Assembly (NCBI RefSeq): GCF_000237925.1
Contig: NW_017386006.1
Span: forward strand, 1,178,001-1,242,000
Direction of reading: 5' to 3'
From: Schistosoma mansoni
Taxonomy: Eukaryota > Platyhelminthes > Trematoda > Strigeidida > Schistosomatidae
DNA: 64,000 nucleotides
Made by a program: the position numbers and the translations under genes. Of the stretch, positions 34,721 to 45,800 are shown piece after piece. The notes below the pieces were generated by a model, which saw nothing but the letters and a program-made list of their open reading frames with translations, did no database searches and was not told the DNA's origin. The first letter of the stretch is position 1, and every line of letters begins with the position of its first letter.

Positions 34721-35039
34721 ATCCGTAAGTTTCAACTGTGTAACTAGACGTTATCTGCTTGTTGGGTTTTTCTCTATTATGGCTGCCGGACGAGAGAGAG
34801 AACTAGTGTGCAAAACTGCAGTTTGAACCGATAGCCAACTAGTGGCACTCTCGGTTGTTAACTCACAATTAGCGTGTTATTGGTTAGCCGGAGGTCATTG
34901 GTGCTAGATAGATAGAAAGTCTAGGCAAGTTAATCGTTACTCGAACGAAATCAATACAAGTGCTCCCCTGTTTTACAGCCTGACCTCACGGGCCCAAATG
35001 GCTACATAATAAAACCTGTTTACTCTTACTGATACATCA
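34721..35039 (+). mobile_element. LTR-like dispersed repeat (partner of 1924-2190)
   Basis: About 310 bp, possible ends near GTAAGTTTCAACTGTG and GATACATCA, with AATAAAACC (poly(A)-signal-like) near 35007. It could be a solo LTR, but the TG end is not clear and no target duplication was found. One old piece. Confidence 0.45.
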
Positions 35040-37170
35040 AACGATTTTCAGCCTCAATCACATTAGAACTTGACTGTGATTCCTGTTTTTCATATGAATT
35101 TATTAATACTGACCAGTTTTACCTTCATTTTTCGTCGTAACAAGTAATAAGAGATATAACTTGGTTTTAGATACTCGGTTACCGTTGTCTTCGATCAATC
35201 TGTAGCAAAGGGTGAAATAATCAAGAAATGCGTTTTACTTTTTAGCATCCGTGGTTGGTGTAATGAAAGAAGTCCGATGTAGTAAACTAATTTATTTTAT
35301 TATGAAAAATCACCCACTGGGTTTGTACAATACATTAAATACTTTACTTTTACATCTTCCTCGAGTTTCTCCCCACAAATGTCATTGTATTTTCATTCCT
35401 GTTGTCATTTTGACTTGTTTCTTTCCGTCTTTCTCTCCCCTTCACTGCTCTCCTCTGTCCGTAAGAAATCTACTTTACTTTATATTTTTGTACAATTAGT
35501 GCACACCACATTGGTACAATAATGACCGAAAGTTTTTGATATAAATGGAACATGTGATTTTATTTAAATAAAACGAGGTGAATAAGGTTTATCAAATGAC
35601 GTTAATTTAATATATTCCAAGGCTTATCACCTGTTAAAAACGGCCTAAAATTTACATTGGTAATACAATTATAAAGAATTTTTTATTACATACTATAATT
35701 AATGAAATTTATTTCGAAAAGACATGAGAAACAAGCAGAATAAAACATATTCATCGTAATAGTTAAGATTGGTTAGTATTTGTATGTTAACTATGAATTC
35801 ATAAAAAGATGAGGGATGAAATTTCAAAGTGTTATGAAGATCTTGTTAATAAAAGAATAGATGTGAAAAGTTGAAGACGTAGGTGTTTGAAAAACATACA
35901 TATCAGATAATAATAATAATAATAATAATATATTTCTGCAGTAGCAGGTAATGCAAGTAAACAATAAGAGGGGCTGAAAAATTCATGTGAACTGGACTGA
36001 AAGAAATGCCCGACTAAATGTTATCAGACATTACTCAACGTGGTGAGACCATAGGTTATGGACTGACCAACCAAATTTATGATGACAGGTCTTGGATTTT
36101 GGCGCGAAATTCATTCATCTATTTGGCTAAATAACGTCTTGGTATTTTAGCTGAAGTCAGTTCGTGACGAAAACCTTAAATTTAATTCCTAACCCCAACC
36201 GTAACTTTAACGTCGCTCAAAGGTCGTCCATAAATTATAGTCTCACCGAACAAACATGTGATGAGATCATTCACGAAATAAGATGTGAAAGATTATCTTC
36301 AACTTGGATTACATAAAGAGACAATGACGAAAAAAATTGCGTCAAAAGCAATAAAAAATAAGGTGTGTAAGAACTGTGGCAATCCAAAGATTGAATAAAC
36401 CGCTTATGAACACAAAGACAAGTGTGATATCGACTGAGATCCAACTAACAAGTACACGAATATACCGAATAAGGAGACATTTTAAGAGTGGAATTGTCAG
36501 AATCCGTAGTCACAGTGAAGGAAACTATATTGTGTTTGTCAATAAACTCAGGAGATATTTGCGAACAGTCCAGCGTTTTCATGGTGACTAGAAGACGAGT
36601 ATCCTGGGCGATTTTATAGCCATAGTGGAGCTCCATTTACTCCCTTTCTGGAATCCAAGGGCTGTTAATTTCATTCAGTTGTTAACGTATTGTAAATAAA
36701 TGTTAATTATGTATCCAATATGAAAATCGAAATCAGTGACAAGTGTGGAAACTGATAGTCCGTGAATTTAGTACATTTCTAAGGGAAATACGTGCAGATA
36801 TCAACCATTTGCACCCCATGAATTCGACTGAGGACACAAAATACGGGCCGCAATAGCTGAATTTGTTTCAAGCACTCGTTTATCCATACAGACATTCAGA
36901 ATGAAATGTGAGAAATCAAAGTCAGGAGGAGAAGGTTAGAGAGCCAACATTTTTAGACAAATCGGGACTCAATATTTGCGGTCATGCAGAAATAAGCTAC
37001 TTCCATGTGATGAGTAGGAAAAGCGATGTACGTACGTATGTCTATATAAAAACAATAAAGCTTAATGAGTGAATAACTGACAAGGTCAAGGTGTGGCTTA
37101 AGATGAATGTGTAAATTAGTCCGTCTGGAATCTAGAATGACCCGCATGGGCTTGACGTAGAACTAAACAC
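35040..37170. other. Intergenic stretch; (AAT)n at about 35907-35932
   Basis: No gene recognised. Near 36370 a short KVCKNCGNPK reading has a CxxC spacing like a zinc knuckle and might be an old gag scrap of the gypsy fossil downstream; very uncertain. Confidence 0.35.
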
Positions 37171-37174
37171 TACA

Positions 37175-39860
37175 ACCAGGTCTGAACTATGCATCCAACA
37201 CTGTCTGGGTTTGTTTGGTGTATCTGAATAATGTTAAACAACGCTTAGAAAACTTTCAAACAGTTTCAGAACTTCCTCAGAAAGTTGGTCTAAAAGTACA
37301 ACTATCCAAATGTTACCAGTTGAGGAAGCAAGTTGAATACTTAGGCCATGTATTTGATGATCAAGGAATGCACTCAAGTGGCGAAAAAGTCGATGCTACT
37401 CGAAAATGGGTTGTTTTGCAAAATGCTGATGAACTTCGCAGAATCCTAGGTTTAGCATCTTATTGTAGAAGGTTTATCCATTAGTATTCAGAGATGGCAG
37501 CTCCCCTTAATACCCTGTTAGGAAAGTACGTTAACATAAAATGCACTGATAAGTGCCAACAATCTTTCGATCAATTGAAGGAGTTTCTAAGTTCGACACC
37601 GATTTCTACATATTCAGGCTATTCTCACACTAATGCCCATTTTATCTTGGCCATCAATACAAGTGGTTGGGCTATGGTCTCTGTACTACCACAATTTTAT
37701 CCGGACGGGAGGAGGAAAGTTATGGCGTATGGCAGCCCAATGTTACGTGAATCAAAGAAAAATCGCTGCACAACACAAGAGGAAATGCTAATAGTCGCTT
37801 AATTTGTGCACTGCTTCTGGGATTACCTGCTGTGATGTACGTTTGTTGATAGAACCAGTACAAAAGCTTGAATATGGTTACGGAATTTCAGAGATTCCGG
37901 AAAGCGAAATGCTTGGTACTAACAGTGCTTACAAGAATAAGACCACGATTACATCAATCAGCCCGGTAAAGCACACCAGAAAGTGAATGGTTTGTCATTC
38001 AGATCAGCTGAAAATGATGGAAAGTGCTTTTCATGCGTCACATCGACAACGAATATAAAGGAGCCAAAAATTATGCAAAATGTTGGATCGGCTCATTTTC
38101 AGGCAACAAATCCGGAAGCTTTAATGGCGTATAATGCTTCTCAATCATTTCCGGAAGAAATTCAAGTTATGAGTTGAGAAGGTAGATGTCTATGTTTCAG
38201 GTGGAATGTCATATTTTCTTCATTGACCATACTATTCGAGAGAACTGGTCAATCGTATCTTGGACAAGGTTCATGAAGGCTCGAAGCATGGAGGTCCAAA
38301 TAACATGATGGAGACCGTCGTACGTAGATACTGGTGGACAAAACAAAAGGAAGACATACGGAATTATTTCAAAAGCTTGTTAGACTTGTCTAACGATTAA
38401 AAGCGATGAACACAATATGCGTGCGCCCTTAGTAAATACGAAGTCAGGTTATCCAAACGAGACAGATTGTAACGACCAAAGGTCACTCGACTAGGTCACT
38501 ATACGTTCTCTTGTATAGCGTACGAAGCGTTTTTGAGTGACTCGTATCAAATGATATGAAAACACGAACTCTGTGTTTAATTTAGATAGTTCCTATCTAA
38601 GAAAAAAACATATCAAAAGCACAAAATACCTCAAATGTTACAGCTTGTGCCATAAAGCCAAGGGTATCACTAGCACAAGCTAACGTGCTAAACATCAAAG
38701 GGAATGGTTAATAAATAAGAGTGCGATACCTGAAAATCACCATAAATTTCCTCAACAGGATGGGGTCATATATTTATCTGTGCGGATTCCAGTAACTTTT
38801 ACAAGCAGACAGTCAAAGGTTGACAATCATTCACTGAACCATGCCGTAACCTTGAGTTCAGTCAAACACGACTATGTCAATGATCTGGCAGCTAATAATA
38901 ATAAAATTAAGTAACGAATGGTGAGTCTTTAACCATGGCCATATAACAGAAGCTCAGACGAGGAAGACTGAAGAACATAAAGTGCAGTTAAAGGGCACCT
39001 GAGTAAGGGTTAAAGTACAAGACAGAGAGAAGTGGCAAATAAATGACAATACTACCCAATAAAATGCCATAGAGGGATTTTCAGCATGTTCTTTCCGTTA
39101 CAGATATTATTGGGTCATTACGGGAAACTAATAGAGGAAATAAGTATATTTAAGTTGTGTTTGATCACCTTACGAAGTAGTATGAAGCGATTCCCCTAGA
39201 CAATATGGATTCTAAAACCGTAGCTAAAACGGTATTTGAAAATTGGATTGCATGTTGGAGTCTCTCAGTCCAGTTAGATTCAGATAGAGGTACCAACTTT
39301 GAAAGCACAACTTATAAAGGATTTTGTCAAGTGTTGGGAATTCTGAAAGCTCGAACAACTGCCCACTATCCAGAAGGCAACGGACTTGATGAGTGAACCA
39401 GTCTGACCCTCAATGTGCTACTGAATGCATTTGTTGATCAAAAGGAAGGTTAATCGGAGATTTATCTATGAAAAGGTGTTTACTGGTATATCGCAGTAGC
39501 GTCCTTAGGCCTACCGAACATACACCTTATTTACCATGGACAAGGGGGATATGAGGCCTTCGGATGAGTTGTTGACACCAACAATGCATCAAGAACCTCT
39601 TGTAGTATCAGACAAGGCTGTGAAGCTCCGAGAGGATATATCGAGGGATCCCAATATGGCTCAAGTACAGCTGGGTGTGTCTCGAAAGTATCAAAAGTGG
39701 TCTTGTGATAATGAAGATACAACAGGCATTGTAGTTCGACAACACTTTACCAGTAAAACCTTCTATAACTGAATTGCGCCCACCCAGTGAAATCAAAAGT
39801 CAGAAGCGAGGAGGTTCGAAGATATATTTAATAGATTATCAATATATCGAGAAGTGACAG
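37175..39860 (+). mobile_element. Ty3/gypsy retroelement fossil (pol)
   Basis: Virus-like LTR-retrotransposon remnant. Parts in order: end of the reverse transcriptase (VEYLGHVFDDQGMH, GLASYCRRFIH), RNase H region (ALNTLLGK-like, NTSGWAMVS), integrase zinc-binding part (near 38270-38400), then integrase core (AHYPEGNGLDE) near 39200-39400, with unrelated-looking sequence between about 38450 and 39120. Heavily broken, ten or more breaks, so old. Gag, most of RT and clear LTRs not seen. Confidence 0.8.
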
Positions 39861-41993
39861 ATTTAAACTGGCTAGTGATCGCAGGAGAAGTTGAGCACGG
39901 CGTTCACACTCGTGATCTAATGCGGATGCACGACCGAGCGCCCTCAGCTAGGTGAGCCCATTAAAACTAATGTAGTCAGCATCCAATGTCGAACACTTAC
40001 AGAGCTATTGAGTTGGGGGATTTGTTTACCGCTACAGACCACTCCCCCCTAGTGGGGTAGTGATGACCCTACGACGTGGTCAGTCAGAAGTTTAAACTCA
40101 ACGTTTTTGTCCTTGGTAAACACTCTTCTGATAGCTTGCTATTTTTAGCAGCGTCTGATCGTCTTTCCCTACAATAAGAGACAATGGGGTACGACATAGT
40201 AATAAGGAAATAAAGTACAATCACAATTTCGGTTCCTCGTAAACTTCATCGTTCTTTTTGTCGTCTTTTCCAGTCGTCCTGGAAAAGAAAAAAACTATGT
40301 AAGTGCATGTCGAAATACACTCGTACGCGCGTATCGAAGGAAAATCGACGTGGATAGGATTTCCTCCTAAACACACTGCTTTGAGGCGACTGATGCTGAT
40401 ACTGTCGTGAGTGCCGTTCTTATCGACTACATAGTACTTAGGTTCACGTTAAAGAACTTTGAAGGGTCCTTCGTATGCTGATTCGAGAGGTCGTCGATGT
40501 GAGTCTCGACGAACGAAAACGTGTGTACTATGTCGTAATTCAGGTTGAACGAAAACATCAGTTGATTGAGGTCGAGTGTGAGCAGGTTTAACTGAACGCA
40601 TAGCGTTTGTACGCCTGCTCGTGTATAAGTTTAGATCCATGTTCGATGAAGAAGCTGAAGGATCCACGAATTCTCCTGGGAGTCGGAGTGTCGTTCCGTA
40701 AACGAGTTGAGATGCCGTGTATCTAATGTCAGCTTTCACTGCATTGCGGATACCTAGCAAGACGAGTGGAAGAGCGTCTGTCCACTGTGAAACGTTTGCA
40801 GCTGATAATGAAGCTTTTAGTTGTCTATGAAAACGTTCTACCAACCCGTTTGCTTGTGGGTGGTAGGCGGTCGTTCGGAAGCGAGTGATTCCTAATAGTG
40901 AGATCAGACAACGGAAAAGTCCAGATTCGAACTAGCGTCCGTGGTCTGTAGTGATGGTTGAAGGGCAGCCAAAATTTGCTACCTATCGTTCGACGAAAGC
41001 GCGAGCCACTGTTTCAGCAGTAATGTCCTTAATCGGTACTGCTTCTGGCCATCGAGTAAAACGGTCTACGCATGTTAAGAGATATGAGTATCCGTGTGAA
41101 TCGGGTAAAGGTCCTACCAAATCTAGATGAACGTGGTCGAAACGAGCATCAGGGGTTTTGAAAGAGCCTAAGAGACATTTGTTGTGTCTTATGACATTAG
41201 ATTTCTGGCAGCTTACACAGGAGCTTGCCTGCTCCCTCACGTCTTTATTCATGCCAGGCCAGCAAAACCGTTCGGCTATAAGCTTGACTGTTGCACGAAC
41301 ACCTGGATGAGAAAGATTGTGCAACGCATTGAAGACGTTGCGTCGATAATGTTTTGGTATGATTGGACGATCTCTACCTGTAGATGTGTCACATGGTAAG
41401 GTTTCCTTACCTGTTCCCATCTGTTTGATACGCAGTTCTAGAGCTGTTGAGGATAAATCGTGCTGAAGATCAGTATCTTCTTTTTGAAGCTGGACGAGTT
41501 TAAGAAGGCTGATGTCTCGGAAACTGTTCAAGGAAGTTATACAAGACAAGACGCCTGGGACTACATTGTTTGCTCCACAAATGTGTTTTATATCTGAAGT
41601 GAACTGCGAAATGTTGTCCACTTGTCGAAACTTACGAGGTGAGTACTTGTCTGAAGATGTGCTTAAGGAGAAAGTAAGAGCTTTGTGATCAGTAAAAAGG
41701 GTGAATTCTCTCCCTTAGATGTAATGTTGAAAATGCCGTACAGCACAATACATAGCTAGGAGTTCCTTACTGAACGTGCTGTACCTAGACTCCGCGTCTA
41801 GCAACCGTCTCGAGAAAAATCCTAAAGGTTGCAAGGATAGGTAACTCATTGTTGTAAAACTCCTCCGATTGCTGAGTTGGATGAGTCTACTGCGATACTG
41901 ATGGGCGCTTGAGCGTCCCGAAGTGCCAGCATCCAATGTTGAACACTTACAGAGCTATTGATTTTGAGGATTTATTTACCGCTACAATAAGAG
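39800..41993 (-). mobile_element. Ty3/gypsy retroelement fossil (RNase H, integrase, LTR pieces)
   Basis: Reverse strand: RNase H part, then integrase zinc-binding and catalytic core ([28 protein letters not shown]), then a purine-rich tract next to a sequence starting TGTAGCGGTAAA (about 40037 leftwards), the likely 3' LTR. A ~60-bp match to that LTR start lies at 41932-41993 at the other end. Gag, protease and most of RT are absent. A few breaks only, so younger than its neighbour at 37-39 kb. Left boundary approximate. Confidence 0.82.
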
Positions 41994-41994
41994 G

Positions 41995-42400
41995 ACTTAT
42001 GTAGGATCCTTACAACCACTGGCAAGGACAGTTACTAAACTACACATAGGATGCATAGGTCCTCATAAAGTAGCTAGAGTCCTGGCAGAATCTGTGTGAG
42101 AAATAAAAGACACCAGAGGCGATTCTCAGTTGCCTACGATAGTTCACTATCATACCACAACCCCGACATTTGACTCTAAATGATATGTGGCTCAACGAGG
42201 TTTACATCAAAGATATTTCCAAAAATGATTTACAATTATGTTCTATCTAATTGGTTACAGGTCTCAAAGTGAAGACCTGTTGTAATTTCGCCTCACGTTT
42301 TGTGTTTCCATACGGTTGTTCAGTTTGGCATTCCTAGTTAATTACTACTGTATTTCTGTCCGAATATTACCGTACTCCTTTGGGAAACAAAAAAATTAAT
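41995..42400. other. Intergenic stretch before EFL1
   Basis: No repeat family assigned. A few retroelement-like scraps cannot be excluded. Confidence 0.35.
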
Positions 42401-42404
42401 TTCA

Positions 42405-42478
42405 TAGTCGAAAGCGTGAGTCAATTGAAGCTTTCAACTATGAAAATACTAAATTTCCACAAAACCCCTTGTGAAAAA
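42405..42478. repeat. S2 SINE tail hairpin
   Basis: TTCATAGTCGAAAGC...CTTTCAACTATGAAAATAC followed by CCACAAAACCCC: an inverted pair of S2 tails with the unit body missing, about 290 bp upstream of the EFL1 start codon. Confidence 0.65.
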
Positions 42479-42479
42479 A

Positions 42480-42767
42480 ATTATTGTTCTGTGGAAGCTA
42501 TTCAGACCGACTGAGGACAGCTCTTAAAAGAGCGGGAACAGTTTAACACTAGAAACACGGTAATATAGGAATGACTTTTGATTTAAAGTTATTGATCGAA
42601 TGATTGTTTACATCGATACATTTAGTTGGGAGATTGCATTTAGTTAGTTAGTCAGCTAGTTAAGCTGAGAATTTATACACATCTCACTGCGAGATTTACT
42701 CCAACGGCGATTCTAGCCAACTGATTGAGTTGTTCATCACAAGGACATCTATTCTTCCCCGCCAATC
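42480..42767 (+). promoter_or_regulatory. Presumed EFL1 5' flank / 5' UTR
   Basis: Non-repetitive sequence between the S2 tail hairpin and the EFL1 ATG. No TATA box or clear initiator recognised. Contains GTTAGTTAGTCAGCTAGTTA. The assignment rests on position only. Confidence 0.35.
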
Positions 42768-42855
42768 ATGAATGTTAGGCGTACGGTGCTTTCGTCCTTG
42801 ACTAAACACGTTGGTCGTATTCGCAATGTTTGTATCCTTGCACATGTCGATCATG
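42768..42855 (+). CDS. EFL1: EFL1 exon 1 (start codon, first half of P-loop)
   Basis: ATG at 42768-42770 opens [14 protein letters not shown], then [14 protein letters not shown], matching NIRNICVLAHVDHG of animal EFL1. The donor GTAATT follows at 42856, phase 1 inside the glycine codon before GKTT. The 5' UTR and promoter were not delimited; a trans-spliced leader acceptor is possible but not shown. Confidence 0.88.
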
Positions 42856-45800
42856 GTAATTGTTTTATGAAGACTGTATTTGTTATAATAATAGTGATCT
42901 GAAGTTTTTCCCCGTCTCAAACGGTAGTGTATTCGATATGGTCGTAAGTACCCCCGCATTTTAACTCTACCGGCGAAGTGAGAAACAAAATCGTCTATAC
43001 TCTAGTTTTAGATTAGTAATTTAATAGGTGAGCGTTTGTCTATTTTTACACAAATAAAGACTTTCGCCGAGACCATTGCGTGCTTTCTTACTATTTTATT
43101 ACCCTAAGCCTATCCAAGAGCTTAAATGTTGCTAAAGTCGTTTTTGGCACTGTTTAAATCAGTAGCCAACATTCTAAAAGCAAATGCCGTTAACCGGTTA
43201 TATACTTTTTAGGATCGCTTTTCGACCATATATACCTAAATGACGTCTTCAGTCTCCAATAATAAGGATAGTTCTGTCGACCTAGATTAATCCTTTCAGT
43301 TTGTAACACTGATGGTCCAATGTCATTTTGAATATACGGACGGAAGGTACTGGTATTATGTGTTCTGCTAAGTAATTCCAGTAGTTCACTACTCGGTACG
43401 AAAAACTATTTGATCTTGGTTTTTGAACTGTTTTAAAACGTCTCAAATGATCACTCCTAGACGGAAGGAAAAGGTAAGGCATTATAATACCCAGGTCATC
43501 GTTCAGTATACGGCAAGCTAATATCAGATCACTCCGTAATCTGCGGTAAGATAGCAAATAAGTTGAGGCGTCTCAATCTGTCTTCATAAGATAGACCAGA
43601 CTGACCTTTTACCATTTCAGTCCCTCGTTGTTGGACCCGTTCCAACACATCCGCCTCATACTTGAAACAAGAACTCGCTGCTTGAACCCTATATTCCAAA
43701 TGCGATCTCACAAAAGTCGTGTATAATACTCTAAACATTTCTTCATTCAAGTATTGAAAAAACCTACGAATGACCCATAATACCCTAAAGCATTTAGCAG
43801 CAGTTGCCTTGGAGTTGTTCGTAGTTTCAAGGTGTCTGCTAATTATGACTCCTTAATCTTTATAGCCCATCACTTTGGGTAACACAACTCCACGTATTGT
43901 GTAGGGATATGAATCATTATAGTTATTTGATTGCATCACCATGCTCTCGCTAGAATTCATTTCTAGTGACCATCCGCCCATCCATGCCACCGATGAATTG
44001 AAATCATCCTGTAATACTATTCTATCTGAAATACTATGTATGAGTTTCCAGACTTTTATGTCATCGGCGAAAAGTAGAACGGATGACTTTGCTACAGTTG
44101 GTAATTCATTTACATAAGGTAAAAAGAGGAAAGGACCAAAAATTGTACCTTGAGGAACTCCACTTCTTACACGTTTCCACTCTGAAAGTGCTCCATTTAC
44201 CCTTACCCAGTGCCCTATCACTGAAAAAGTCACTTATCCAGTCTATGACCCTATAATGGATTCCAAAACTTCCCAGTTTTAAGACTCGAATGGGAGACCT
44301 TGTCAAATGCTTTATTTAGATCTATGAAAATTACATATTTTGCTGCAGCTCAATCTTTTCTTGCAATAAGCAGATTGGTCAAACTTAAAGACCTTTCCGA
44401 AAACCGTGTTGTTCCCTGGATAAAAGATTATGCCCTTCTACATAGTTTATAACAGCCATTCGGACAATCTTTTCCATTAGTTTGACAACTGCACTAGTTA
44501 GACTAACGAGTCGATAGTTACCAACTCAGTCTCTGCTCTCCGCCTTATACACCGACTAATTATTATGTCTTTCCAGTCTCTTGACAGTCTGGACTGCCGC
44601 AGAGACATCAAACAGTACGACTATAGGCTCAGCAATTACATTCGACAGGGCTTTCATAATCCTAGGGTGAATATCGTCAGGACCACTGGACTTGTCATGT
44701 TTCAGATGTTGAAGTAGTCTTAAGACAATACCTTTCTCACTAACTACAGGATCCATCGACAAGCCGCCCCAATCACAATTAGTCGTTCTTCATTGCTGAC
44801 AGGAAATACTTTACTAAAATATTCCGATAAAGCTTCGGCTTCTTCAGCATAATCTCTTGACAATATTAACGAATTTTCTTGCACCAAAAGTGATGGGATT
44901 CCATCACTTCTCTGGGTTTGTCTCTGCACACAAGAATAACCATTTCGGACTATTTTTACAATCCCTTACTAATTGTTTTTAATATGACTGTCGAGTCATC
45001 AACGCTTTACAAGCGTCCCTAGTCTTACAATAACTGGATCTGTACTGTTATAAGCCAGTAGAGATGAACATTTTCCAATGCCTTCTATGTCTAGGAAGTT
45101 TCTTGACTTGCTTAATTACCCATAGTGAACAGTTATTCGGTTTACGTGGTACTAGGCATGATGTAAACGAGGACGCAACTGAACTACACTTGCCTTTAAA
45201 TATAGACCATGCTTCTTCAGCTGATAAGCTAGTATCTACTGACCCATCTGTCTTAGCAGCACACTCCTGAGTGGCTGATACGTTGGCGCTCCATACATTT
45301 GGATGGGGCATAACCTGATCGTATATCATGTCACAAGCTCTAAACACGAATGACAAAACATAGTGGTCGCTTTTCGCTAACGGTGGAAGAATATTTAGAT
45401 TGGCAATATCCTCAGTCACATCAGCGATTACCAAGTCTAACAAAAAAGAACCTTGGTTTGAACCAAAACGTGTGGATTCGGATACATGCATGTTTCATTT
45501 CCTTTATCAGGAAACTACTATCAAAGGAGTTTATAGATCCCACCGTGGTCATCTCAGTCCAACTAATATCAGGTGCATTAAAGTCTCCTAATATAAAGCA
45601 TCTGTTATTTGTACTCCGTAGCTGAATGTGCTTTGAAATAAAGTCATCAACCAAGCAGATTGGGCTGTGATAGATGACATCGAGTATGAATGTATAACAT
45701 TCTATAGTGAGCACACAGCTGACTTCAAAAGTTCCACTATTATGGGATTCGCAAGCAAGGAGAGGATATTTATATTACTGGCTATGCATAAAAGGATACC

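Noticed and set aside
35907-35932. Possible tandem regulatory array
   Set aside because: Plain (AAT)n microsatellite.
40449-41621. Possible domesticated integrase gene
   Set aside because: Flanked by purine tract and LTR pieces with breaks between the parts; a retroelement fossil explains it.
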